NCBI GenBank assembly: GCA_965200035.1
Contig: OZ241334.1
Coordinates: 1,302,001-1,366,000, forward strand
Reading direction: 5' to 3'
Length of the DNA stretch: 64,000 nucleotides
From: UBA1952 sp965200035
GTDB lineage: Bacteria; Bacteroidota; Bacteroidia; Chitinophagales; Chitinophagaceae
How positions within the stretch are numbered: position 1 is the first letter of the stretch; every line of letters begins with the position of its first letter. The notes under the pieces were generated by a model. The model did not search any database. It was not told the origin of the DNA and saw only the letters and a program-made list of their open reading frames with translations. The position numbers were made by a program, and so were the translations under genes. This document shows positions 51,001 to 58,995 of the stretch, one piece after another.

Positions 51001-52827
51001 ATGCTTCGCAGATCATACCTCTCTTTAGCATTTACGGCAATGCTTTTTGCCTCTTGTCAGCAAAAGGGACCAACCACATCTTCTTCCGGCTCCGGAAGCA
51101 ACAATGCGCAGCAATTCATAGACAAGTACACCACTAAGTATGTGAAGCTCTATACGGCGTCTTCAGAAGCCCAGTGGACCGCAAACATCTCCATAAAGGT
51201 AGGCGATAGCACTGCGACACTTGCTGCACGACAGGCAGATGAAACAATGGCGGCCTTTACCGGCAGCAGTGAAAACATAACGCAGGCAAAAAAATTCCTG
51301 AAGGATAATGAGCACATCACAGAGTTGCAGCGAAAGCAGCTGAAAGCCATTCTGTATGCAGCCGCCAACAATCCGCAGACGATTGCAGATGTGGTGAAGC
51401 AGCGCATCAAAGCAGAGAATGACCAGACGCAAAAGCTCTACGGCTTTCAGTATATGCTGAATGGCAAAAAAGTAAGCACCAATGATCTGGATGATATCCT
51501 GCAGAAAGAAACCGACCCGGCCAGGCGACTGGCAGCCTGGGAGGCGAGCAAGCAAATAGGTCCAACGCTCAAAGCCGGACTGGTCAATCTGCGCGACCTG
51601 CGTAACAAGACGGTACAAGCGCTCGATTACAAAGACTTCTTCTCCTATCAGGTAAGCGATTACGGCATGAAGACGGACGAGATGATGAGCCTGATGGATG
51701 GCGCCATCCGCGACCTGTGGCCTTTGTATCGTGAGCTGCATACCTGGATGCGTTATGAAATGGCTAAGCGATATCACGCGGCACAGGTGCCGGATATGCT
51801 TCCCGCTCATTGGCTGCCCAACCGCTGGGGGCAGGATTGGAGTCCCGCAGTCACCGTGAAAGGCATTGATCTGGATGCAGTGCTCAAACCCAAAGGCGCA
51901 CAGTGGATTGTACACGAAGGAGAAAACCTGTATAAGAGCATTGGCTTTCAGCCGCTGCCGCAGACATTCTGGGAGCGAAGCAGCCTATACCCATATCCTG
52001 CGGATAGTGTGGTCAAAAAGAACAACCATGCTTCTGCCTGGCATGTAGATCTCGGGCATGATGTGCGTAGCCTGATGAGCGTGGTGCCCAATGCAGAATG
52101 GTGGGAAACTGCTAACCACGAGTTGGGCCACATTTATTACTACCTCTCTTATACGAACGATTCTGTACCACCGCTGTTGAGGCAGGGCGCCAACCGGGCT
52201 TACCACGAAGCGGTAGGCACAATGATGGGGCTGGCGGCTATGCAAAAGCCTTATCTGATAGGTCGCGGGCTCATTGGCGCTAACGTACAGACAGACAGCA
52301 TCCAGAGCCTGCTTAAAGAGGCGCTTAATTCAGTGGTGTTCATCTTTTTCTCTTCGGGCACGATGAGCAATTTTGAAAAGCAGCTGTATATGGATAATCT
52401 TTCGCCGGATCAATTCAATGCAACCTGGTGGAGCCTGGCTAAAAAATACCAGGGCATTGAGCCGCCAACGGCGCGTGGAGAACAATACTGCGACGCAGCT
52501 ACCAAGACACACATCAATGATGATCCTGCTCAGTATTATGATTATGCATTGAGCTATCTGATCCTCTATCAATTGCACAATCACATTGCCAAAAATATCC
52601 TGCACCAGAATCCTCGCGCCACTAACTATTACGGCCATAAAGAGATCGGTGATTTTATGAAAAACATCCTGAAGTACGGCGCGTCTAAAGACTGGCGGAC
52701 TGTATTGAAGGAATCGACCGGCGATGAGCTGAACGCGAAGGCGATGCTGGAATATTTCAGTCCGCTCACAGCCTGGCTGAAAGAGCAGAACAAAGGCCGG
52801 AAATACACACTGCCGGAAACCCTTTAA
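51001..52827 (+). CDS. M2-family metallopeptidase lipoprotein (ACE-like)
   Basis: 608 residues. Lipoprotein signal (TAMLFASC, Cys19), serine/glycine linker, then a mostly helical peptidase related to angiotensin-converting enzyme. Zinc site NHELGHIYYYLSY (HExxH near 373-377) and the downstream Glu in YHEAVGTMMGLA (about 402). Other ACE-like blocks: DYGMKTDEMMSLMD, LPAHWLPNRWGQDWSP, ASAWHVDLG. A dipeptidyl carboxypeptidase at the outer membrane, likely in peptide degradation. Monocistronic, followed by an inverted repeat. Confidence 0.93.
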   Translation: MLRRSYLSLAFTAMLFASCQQKGPTTSSSGSGSNNAQQFIDKYTTKYVKLYTASSEAQWTANISIKVGDSTATLAARQADETMAAFTGSSENITQAKKFLKDNEHITELQRKQLKAILYAAANNPQTIADVVKQRIKAENDQTQKLYGFQYMLNGKKVSTNDLDDILQKETDPARRLAAWEASKQIGPTLKAGLVNLRDLRNKTVQALDYKDFFSYQVSDYGMKTDEMMSLMDGAIRDLWPLYRELHTWMRYEMAKRYHAAQVPDMLPAHWLPNRWGQDWSPAVTVKGIDLDAVLKPKGAQWIVHEGENLYKSIGFQPLPQTFWERSSLYPYPADSVVKKNNHASAWHVDLGHDVRSLMSVVPNAEWWETANHELGHIYYYLSYTNDSVPPLLRQGANRAYHEAVGTMMGLAAMQKPYLIGRGLIGANVQTDSIQSLLKEALNSVVFIFFSSGTMSNFEKQLYMDNLSPDQFNATWWSLAKKYQGIEPPTARGEQYCDAATKTHINDDPAQYYDYALSYLILYQLHNHIAKNILHQNPRATNYYGHKEIGDFMKNILKYGASKDWRTVLKESTGDELNAKAMLEYFSPLTAWLKEQNKGRKYTLPETL

Positions 52828-52830
52828 GGA

Positions 52831-52906
52831 TGTTTCATGTTTTATGTATCATGTTTCATCCTGTGGTTCGTTGATGCATGATACATAAAACATAGCACAT
52901 GAAACA
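52831..52906. repeat. Inverted repeat overlapping the glycosyltransferase start codon
   Basis: A perfect 17-bp arm pair (52837-52853 with 52877-52893, ATGTTTTATGTATCATG) and an outer TGTTTCATG/CATGAAACA pair (52831-52839 with 52898-52906). The ATG at 52906 begins at the last base of the right arm, so folding in RNA would hide the start region. No U-tract follows. Confidence 0.7.
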
Positions 52907-54114
52907 TGAGAAAAATCGTTGTTTGCTGCAATTCTTTCCCGCCGGAAAAAGGGGGTGCGCCTACGCGCATCTACAACATGGCTTTATTGCTGCGCGATGC
53001 CGGTTATGAGGTAACGGTGATTACAGCGATGCCTAACTACCCGACCGGAAAAATATTTCCTGAGTATCGTGGTAAGCTCCTGCAAAAAGAAATAGTGGAT
53101 GGCATTCAGGTAATCCGGCTATGGCTGGTGCCTTCCAATTCCGGAAATCTGCTGATGCGTGGTCTTAGCCTGACAACCTTTTTGTGGTCTGTCTTGTTGG
53201 GCGCAGTCGGTCGCTTGATTTTTGGGAAAACCGATTTGGTTATTGTAAGCTCACCGCCACTCATCAGCGCATGGCTATATGCATTGCTGGCATCATGGGG
53301 AAGAAAAAAACTGCTCGTCAACATCAGCGATATATGGCCATTGACGGCTACCGAGATGGGCGCGCTCAGGAAAGGTATGATCTTCGGAATATTGCAGCGT
53401 ATGGAGCGAAGTCTTTATAAAAAAGCGCACGCTTTCAGTGGCCAGAGCAATGAGATCATAGCGCATATTGCCGATTTATATCCATCTGTAAAACCGGCTT
53501 TTCTTTATCGCAATCTTCAGCAGAAAAAGGCATCCGTTGCTTCTGAATTTTCATCTCAACGTTCGTTACGGATTATTTATGCAGGAAATTTAGGCCACGC
53601 ACAAGGCATGCTGGCACTATGTACCGCCATCAATTTTAGCGCACTTAAGGCTACATTGGATATCTATGGCGATGGGGCGGAACGTGCAGCTATTGCAGCT
53701 TATATACATCTGCATCCGGAGTATGGTATCCACCTGCATAATATGTTGCTTCAATCATCGCTTGATGCGCTTTTACCGGACTATGATGTAGTGCTTATTC
53801 CGCTGAAGATGAATATTCATGGTGCGGTGCCTTCCAAACTATTTATGGCAGTAGCTGCCGGCCTGCCGGTATTGTTCTGCGGTGGCGGCGAAGGTGCCGC
53901 ACTTGTTGAGCAGCATCAATTGGGATGGCCTGTGGCGCCGGGCCATTACGAAGTGCTGGCACAGGTAATCATACGGGCAAAACAAGCTTCCGAAGAAGAT
54001 CTCAACAACCTGAAAGAGAAAATAAACCTTGCCCGGGATACTATTTTTTCAAAAGAGCTGCAGGATTGCCGGTTTACCGAATTTATACATCAGCTGATAG
54101 ATTCAGATCATTAA
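52906..54114 (+). CDS. Glycosyltransferase family 4 (WbuB-like)
   Basis: 402 residues. GT-B fold, GT4 type: N-terminal CCNSFPPEKGGAPTRIYNMALLLRDAGYEVTVITAMPNYPTG, the centre VSSPPLISAWLYALLASW and SDIWPLTATEMG, and the sugar-nucleotide domain IIYAGNLGHAQGML, DIYGDGAERAAI, PLKMNIHGAVPSKLFMAVAAGLPVLFCGGGEGA. A transferase for cell-surface polysaccharide, inner face of the inner membrane. No other polysaccharide genes adjoin. The stop codon overlaps the stop of the convergent lipoprotein by two bases (TTAA). Confidence 0.9.
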   Translation: MRKIVVCCNSFPPEKGGAPTRIYNMALLLRDAGYEVTVITAMPNYPTGKIFPEYRGKLLQKEIVDGIQVIRLWLVPSNSGNLLMRGLSLTTFLWSVLLGAVGRLIFGKTDLVIVSSPPLISAWLYALLASWGRKKLLVNISDIWPLTATEMGALRKGMIFGILQRMERSLYKKAHAFSGQSNEIIAHIADLYPSVKPAFLYRNLQQKKASVASEFSSQRSLRIIYAGNLGHAQGMLALCTAINFSALKATLDIYGDGAERAAIAAYIHLHPEYGIHLHNMLLQSSLDALLPDYDVVLIPLKMNIHGAVPSKLFMAVAAGLPVLFCGGGEGAALVEQHQLGWPVAPGHYEVLAQVIIRAKQASEEDLNNLKEKINLARDTIFSKELQDCRFTEFIHQLIDSDH

Positions 54115-55577
54115 TCAGCCTCGTAAGCGCCAATATCCCAGGGTCCTGTTCTTTGCTTATCGTCCAGGTCGCGGGATACGCGGATGGGCGGTATTGCACC
54201 GGACAGATTAATTCCGTTATCAATCAGCGGTGAGCCTGTTTTCTGATGGAAGTTCCATTTATTAATATCCGTAAAAAGCGGGTCTGCATTCAGCTTTACC
54301 GTCGCATCCCGGCTCAGCCATATGGGAAGGTGATCTTCTTCTGCCCTGATCACACAGTTTTGCAGGTTGATAGCGCAAGCAGCCGTATTGATACTATCCG
54401 CCACAAATTCATTAGCCAGCGATCCATACACTACGCAGTTGCGTAGGGTCGCATTCAGCGGCCATGAGGTCAGTATATTCCCGTTTTTAAAGTAATTGAG
54501 CAGGATGGCGGCCGAGTATTCCACATGGCTTACTTTATCGCTTCCGTAATTGATAATGCTGCAATTATCCAGCTCATACGTACCGCCTTCTACTAGCGCC
54601 AGTGCCTGTGCGCCTGTGGTATGAATCAGGCTGTTTTCTACGCGGATGTGCGCACCGAATGCGAGCAGCCCATAGCCGAGCGAGTTTTCAATCGTCACAC
54701 GGTCCATATAAAGCTGCTGAAGCGTACTGTTGCTGCTGTCTCTGTTAACCTGAATGGCTGCCGGCAATAGACCGAACGCACTGTTACCGGCATTTTTGAT
54801 AACGGTATAGTGCAGCTCATTGTTTTTGGCATGTGAGGTAAAGTAAAGCCCGCCCCATTCTCCGGGATACCCTTCGTAGCCAAAATAAGCGCGATCCAGG
54901 CGGTCGCCCTGAAATACTACGCTGTCCTTTTTAGTTCCGTTTACTACCAATGTGCCATCTACCAGTAAGCGGGAATCTGCGTGCATGTACACCTGAGTAC
55001 CGGCAGCTATCGTCAGCTTGGCAGCTGTATTCACCAGTGCGCTGTGTATAATTACGTACGGCTTCGGATCGTTCCAGACCACATTTCCTTCCAGCACACT
55101 GTCCGTTACATAATTGGCATTTTGTCCGTAGGCCTGAAAAGGAATGGAGAAGGTATTTCCATTCAACGTAGCGATCAGCTTGTCTTCAATAAAAAAAGGC
55201 GTATTTTCTGCATTAGGATCAATCTTAACGGTAGCAAAAACATAAGCGCTGTCATTGGCTGCAATTTCAAGATCATGTACTTCATTGCCCGCGAAGCCAT
55301 CCACATTCAGCTTAAAGTAAGAATTGTTTCCCTGCTCCAATCTTACAGAGCTCAGGATGATTTTTTCATTCTGTGGATTAATGATTCTGAGGCTAAGTGT
55401 GAATGAACCTGCAGCCGTAAATACCGTATCGAAAGTGAGCGTATCGGTAGAGAATCTGACTTCGCCTCCGCTGTTCAGTGTGCTTTGCTTTTTACAGCCT
55501 TCCCCCATCAATAATACGAGCAGGAAGCCTGCCAGTACAACCACTATGCCGAAATGTTTGCTGAATAACTGTTTCAT
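54111..55577 (-). CDS. Right-handed beta-helix lipoprotein
   Basis: 488 residues from ATG 55577 (MKQLFSKHFGIVVVLAGFLLVLLMGEGC, lipid-bearing Cys28). An Ig-like N-terminal domain (about 40-140: VRFSTDTLTFDTVFTAAGS, SLRIINPQNEKIILSSVRLEQ) precedes a beta helix (about 160-440) with repeated Asn/Asp/Ile turns, such as KLTIAAGTQVYMHADSRLLVDGTLVVNG and VENSLIHTTGAQALALVEGGTYELDNCSI. The end GSPLIDNG, SRDLDDKQRTGPWDIGAYE is a common close in choice-of-anchor and parallel beta-helix proteins. Probable surface polysaccharide-binding or structural lipoprotein; no catalytic residues named. Convergent with the GT4 gene. Confidence 0.85.
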   Translation of the reverse strand: MKQLFSKHFGIVVVLAGFLLVLLMGEGCKKQSTLNSGGEVRFSTDTLTFDTVFTAAGSFTLSLRIINPQNEKIILSSVRLEQGNNSYFKLNVDGFAGNEVHDLEIAANDSAYVFATVKIDPNAENTPFFIEDKLIATLNGNTFSIPFQAYGQNANYVTDSVLEGNVVWNDPKPYVIIHSALVNTAAKLTIAAGTQVYMHADSRLLVDGTLVVNGTKKDSVVFQGDRLDRAYFGYEGYPGEWGGLYFTSHAKNNELHYTVIKNAGNSAFGLLPAAIQVNRDSSNSTLQQLYMDRVTIENSLGYGLLAFGAHIRVENSLIHTTGAQALALVEGGTYELDNCSIINYGSDKVSHVEYSAAILLNYFKNGNILTSWPLNATLRNCVVYGSLANEFVADSINTAACAINLQNCVIRAEEDHLPIWLSRDATVKLNADPLFTDINKWNFHQKTGSPLIDNGINLSGAIPPIRVSRDLDDKQRTGPWDIGAYEAD

Positions 55578-55699
55578 GTAGATGGCTGTAAAATTAACCA
55601 TTGGTTCCTAAACGCCGGATAGGCATTTTTATTTTTATACAGCGGCAAAAAATGACATTCCATTTCCCCTTTTCTTCACAATTATCCCGCGCTACGCAC

Positions 55700-55707
55700 T
55701 ACTTTTG
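55700..55707 (+). promoter_or_regulatory. Candidate -7 element TACTTTTG
   Basis: An exact TAnnTTTG octamer 18 bases before the ATG at 55726. The TTG inside it (55705) is not a likely start codon. Confidence 0.45.
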
Positions 55708-55725
55708 CGCTCTCCCTCCCCGCTT

Positions 55726-56520
55726 ATGAGTTGCATTACGTTGCTATCCGATTTTGGCCTCCAAGACGCTTCTGTAGCGTCTGCCAAGGGGATATTGATG
55801 CAACATGCTCCGGATGCGCAGTTCGTGGACATTACGCACCTGGTAGAGCCATTTCATCTGCAGCAGGCTGCCTATTTATTACTGGCTTCTTTTCGCAATT
55901 TTCCAAAAGGCACCTGTCATGTGCTGTTATTCGATATTTTTTCGGAAAAGTCGCCACGGCTTGTTTTATGTGAGTATGAAGACCATTATTTTCTGGCTCC
56001 GGACAATGGTGTGCTGTCCCTGGCGTTTGGCGCTGAACCATATTCTGTATGGCAATGTTTTGAGCTGATCACGCCGGGCATTTTCAAAGACTGGCTCAAT
56101 GAAACCGGGCGCGTCGCAGCGCTTCTTCAAACGAATAAGCCTTCTGTGCTTGGCTTTGCTGCCTGTACGCTTAAAAATGCACCGCACCACTGGCTGCCGA
56201 AAATTTCAGAAGATGAGATCGAATGTCATGTAATCCACATCGACCGTTATGAGAATGTAGTCATCAATCTGCGGCGTGAAGATTTTGAAGAGCATATAAA
56301 AGATCGTTCATTCAGCATTCAATTTATGCGCAATGAAGAGCTAAGTACGCTGAGCACACATTTTTATAATGTTGCAGAAGGGATGAAGCTTTGCCGCTTT
56401 AACGCGACCGGCTATCTCGAAATTGCGATCAACAGGGGGAAGGCCGCCAGCTTATTCGGGTTCAAGCTATTCCGCGAAAAGCACCTTATTTATAACAGCA
56501 TTAAAATCTTCTTCCGGTGA
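55726..56520 (+). CDS. SAM hydroxide adenosyltransferase-like protein (DUF62)
   Basis: 264 residues from ATG 55726 (MSCITLLSDFG). The DUF62 fold, which includes SAM chlorinases and SAM hydrolases, is shown by TLLSDFGLQDASVASAKGIL at the start and FLAPDNGVLSLAFG near 100. The usual VVDPGVGTxR block reads LLFDIFSEKSPRL, and the TFHGRDIF stretch reads LITPGIFKDWLNETGRVAALL, so the His of the catalytic triad is missing. The function may differ from SAM hydrolysis (inference). It ends with a GTGA overlap into the ABM gene. Confidence 0.82.
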   Translation: MSCITLLSDFGLQDASVASAKGILMQHAPDAQFVDITHLVEPFHLQQAAYLLLASFRNFPKGTCHVLLFDIFSEKSPRLVLCEYEDHYFLAPDNGVLSLAFGAEPYSVWQCFELITPGIFKDWLNETGRVAALLQTNKPSVLGFAACTLKNAPHHWLPKISEDEIECHVIHIDRYENVVINLRREDFEEHIKDRSFSIQFMRNEELSTLSTHFYNVAEGMKLCRFNATGYLEIAINRGKAASLFGFKLFREKHLIYNSIKIFFR

Positions 56521-56813
56521 TTGTGCGCATTGTACGGCTTACTTTTCGTGAAGATGCTGTTGCGTCTTTCGAAACTTTATTTGAAGAGCGCAAGGAGCGT
56601 ATCCGCGGTTTTGAGGGATGCCTGCACCTTGAGCTCTGGCAAGACATCAAGCAGCCCAATGTCTATTGTACTTATAGTCATTGGGCCGATGAAAGCTATC
56701 TGGATAAATACAGGTTCTCTGAATTTTTCAAGGAAACCTGGACGATTACCAAAGCATTATTTCTTGATAAGCCGGTAGCATGGAGTGTACAGCAAAAAGC
56801 AGTGCTACCATAA
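56517..56813 (+). CDS. ABM-domain protein (antibiotic biosynthesis monooxygenase fold)
   Basis: 98 residues. GTG start at 56517 inside the stop of the previous gene (GTGA, 4-base overlap). Ferredoxin-like alpha/beta fold with RIVRLTFREDAVASFETLFEERKERIRGFEGCLHLELWQDIKQPNVYCTYSHWADESYLDKYRFSEFF, the PF03992 layout. Members oxidise quinol-like compounds or degrade haem; the actual substrate is unknown. Coupling to the DUF62 protein is clear. Confidence 0.85.
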   Translation: MIVRIVRLTFREDAVASFETLFEERKERIRGFEGCLHLELWQDIKQPNVYCTYSHWADESYLDKYRFSEFFKETWTITKALFLDKPVAWSVQQKAVLP

Positions 56814-56821
56814 GAAAGATA

Positions 56822-57214
56822 TTAAAGAGTTGCAATAATTTTTTGCTGTATTTCCTTCATTTCTTCTGCTGATAGCCTGAGCTTTTCGCGCGTGAAATTG
56901 AGATCATCCGCAGAATTAATTGGCACTAGATGCATGTGCGCATGAGGCGCTTCCAGCCCTACCACGCTCATTCCGCAACGGTTACAATCAAATGATTTCT
57001 CAATAGCCAGCGCTATAGGCTTCGCAAATGCCAACCAGTTATTGAGGTAATCGTTATCTACATGAAAGAACTTATCGGTCTCTGTCTTAGGCACTACAAG
57101 CGTATGACCTTTTGCCATCGGGTTGATATCGAGAAAGGCCAAAAAACGCTCATCTTCCGCAATTTTGTAAGATGGGATTTCGCCATTGATGATCTTTGTA
57201 AAGACGGTAGCCAT
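56822..57214 (-). CDS. HIT-family protein
   Basis: 130 residues from ATG 57214. The histidine triad HAHMHLVP near residue 97-104 is complete. Start MATVFTKIINGEIPSYKIAEDERFLAFLDINPMAKGHTLVVPK is the usual HIT opening (Hint/Fhit-like). These enzymes split nucleoside phosphoramidates or dinucleotides. The first base of its ATG is one base after the greA stop, so the two are coupled. Confidence 0.93.
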   Translation of the reverse strand: MATVFTKIINGEIPSYKIAEDERFLAFLDINPMAKGHTLVVPKTETDKFFHVDNDYLNNWLAFAKPIALAIEKSFDCNRCGMSVVGLEAPHAHMHLVPINSADDLNFTREKLRLSAEEMKEIQQKIIATL

Positions 57215-57215
57215 T

Positions 57216-57689
57216 TCAGATAGAGATGCCTTCAATTTTGAATTTCAATACACCGCTGGGAACTTGTATTTCGGCTATGTCACCTATCTCTTTGCCCAAT
57301 AATCCTTTTCCAATCGGAGAAGTAACAGATATTTTGCCCAGTTTAAGATCTGCTTCTGTTTCTGAAACAAGATGATACTCTACAGATTTTTTGCTGGCCA
57401 GATTCATCACTTTTACTTTAGAAAGCACAGATACTTTGGAAATATCAATATCCTTTGCATCGATAATACGTGATTGCGCAACAGCATTCTCCAGCTGAGC
57501 TACTTTGGCCTCATGCAGTCCCTGGGCTTCTTTAGCAGCATCGTATTCAGCATTCTCTTTCAGGTCGCCTTTTTCACGTGCTTCTGCAATCTGCCGGGCT
57601 ATTTCTGCACGTCCTGCAGTCTTTAACTGGGTCAACTCACTGCGCATATGCTCAAGGGTCTCTTTCGTTACATAATTTATAGTAGACAT
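57216..57689 (-). CDS. greA: Transcription elongation factor GreA
   Basis: 157 residues. N-terminal coiled coil (about 8-75) with the acidic tip LREKGDLKENAEYDAAKEAQG-like segment (EAREKGDLKENAEYDAAKE) and the FKBP-like C-terminal domain (VSETEADLKLGKISVTSPIGKGLLGKEIGDIAEIQVPSGVLKFKI). It stimulates RNA cleavage in backtracked RNA polymerase. In a two-gene unit with HIT (common in Bacteroidota). Confidence 0.97.
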   Translation of the reverse strand: MSTINYVTKETLEHMRSELTQLKTAGRAEIARQIAEAREKGDLKENAEYDAAKEAQGLHEAKVAQLENAVAQSRIIDAKDIDISKVSVLSKVKVMNLASKKSVEYHLVSETEADLKLGKISVTSPIGKGLLGKEIGDIAEIQVPSGVLKFKIEGISI

Positions 57690-57729
57690 CGTATAATTAT
57701 GAATGGTTATTCAGTGAATGACAAAAAAA

Positions 57730-57757
57730 TACAACGCTTCGTGACCGAAGCGTTGTA
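57730..57757 (-). terminator. Terminator of the receptor/secreted protein/PorV-like unit
   Basis: A 12-bp perfect stem TACAACGCTTCG/CGAAGCGTTGTA with a TGAC loop, 24 bases after the PorV-like stop; on the minus strand TTTTTTT follows. Confidence 0.92.
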
Positions 57758-57781
57758 AGTTGAAGGTAAGTAAAATTCTCT

Positions 57782-58930
57782 TTAGTTGCTTGAATTACGG
57801 AAGTCGTCTTCAATATCCTTTTTAGACGCATCTGAATTCTTGCTGTGCAGCAGGAAGCGTAGCGAAAACATATGCACACCATTATCAGGGCGCTGAGTAG
57901 GACGGAAAGAGTAATCGAATGCTAGATTAGGACTTCCGGCTTTACCAAGGCGGGCATTTACGGTAGCGCCTGCGCTGAATCCTTTATAGAAAGTAGTGCT
58001 CTCATCGTAGCTGCCAATTCCTTTTTCATAACGGTAACCGGCACGCAGCATGAACATTTCGCGAAAGCCGTATTCAAGACCAGCGCCTATGTAATCATTA
58101 TTGAAAGAGTTAGAAGTAAAGCCGAGCATAGCTGTCAGGCGATGCTTGGGCATATCCTTTTCATCCTTCATGTTCTTCTCATCCAGGAAGAAATCATAAG
58201 AAGCACCGATGCTAAGATAAGTTGGCATTTCAAACTTATCAGAAGGCGTCAGGCGGTTCATTACGTAAGTTTCGTTATCCGGCGCTTCGCTGTTGATAGC
58301 GAAACCTTCACCTGTATAACGCATATTTGTACCAACATTGCGCAGGGTAACACCAAAATGGAAGTTATCACGCGCACCGGTCACATATTGAACACCGGCT
58401 TCAAAGCAGGCGCCGCTTGCACGGATATTGCTGATGGCTTCAGATACATAGGTAACGCCCAGACCTGCATGGATAGCGCGGGAAAACGACTTGGCATAAC
58501 CGATCTGAATATTGAAGAACTGTGGCTTGAAAGTACCACCGCCACCATCCGGCTGATCAAAGGTTGTTTCATCAATTTCGCCGAAACTCATTGATTGCAG
58601 ATTGACGCCAACTACACCTGCGCTACCCAATTTCTGGGCAAAACAAAGGTTGTTGATACCAACCTGCGTGCCTTTCAGATAAGCGCCGTATGAAAAGCCG
58701 ATTTCAGTACCATCTGTATAAGACAGGCCTGCAATGTTGGTTTTCATCGCCTCCATACCTTTGACATTGGCAATATTCATACCGAATACGCCTGTGCTGG
58801 CAGCCCAGGGATTAATCAAAAGCTCTGATGCACCCGCCTGTCCGCTACGATCCTTATTACCTGCAAATGATGTGGCAGAAATGCAGGCTGCAGCAAGGGT
58901 GAGATATATTTTTAGTGAAGATTTTTTCAT
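57782..58930 (-). CDS. PorV/PorQ-family outer-membrane barrel protein
   Basis: 382 residues from ATG 58930 (MKKSSLKIYLTLAAACISATSFA signal peptide); the 22 upstream codons are not part of it. The mature N-terminus GQAGASELLINPWAASTGVFGMNIANVKGMEAMKTNIAGLSY follows the PorV/PorQ pattern, with FadL-like strands (FNIQIGYAKSFSRAIHAGLGVTYVSE, NDYIGAGLEYGFREMFMLRAGYRYEKGIG) and an end rich in Asp/Lys. True PorV has an NPA motif in a longer start, so this is a paralog, not the housekeeping one. It closes a unit of receptor and secreted protein, and may help export or attach the 1326-residue protein. Confidence 0.85.
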   Translation of the reverse strand: MKKSSLKIYLTLAAACISATSFAGNKDRSGQAGASELLINPWAASTGVFGMNIANVKGMEAMKTNIAGLSYTDGTEIGFSYGAYLKGTQVGINNLCFAQKLGSAGVVGVNLQSMSFGEIDETTFDQPDGGGGTFKPQFFNIQIGYAKSFSRAIHAGLGVTYVSEAISNIRASGACFEAGVQYVTGARDNFHFGVTLRNVGTNMRYTGEGFAINSEAPDNETYVMNRLTPSDKFEMPTYLSIGASYDFFLDEKNMKDEKDMPKHRLTAMLGFTSNSFNNDYIGAGLEYGFREMFMLRAGYRYEKGIGSYDESTTFYKGFSAGATVNARLGKAGSPNLAFDYSFRPTQRPDNGVHMFSLRFLLHSKNSDASKKDIEDDFRNSSN

Positions 58931-58961
58931 CTTTTTTAAATCTGATGGATCATTTAAATAA

Positions 58962-58983
58962 GGCCGGTACCGAAGTACCGGCC
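58962..58983 (-). promoter_or_regulatory. Hairpin with UUCG loop between two genes of the unit
   Basis: GGCCGGTAC/GTACCGGCC with a CGAA loop on the plus strand. Read on the minus strand, it is a 9-bp stem closed by C(UUCG)G, an extra-stable tetraloop, 12 bases after the stop of the secreted protein gene and 31 bases before the PorV-like ATG. No U-run follows, so a processing or stabilising role is more likely than termination. Confidence 0.6.
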
Positions 58984-58995
58984 AATAATCAAGCA

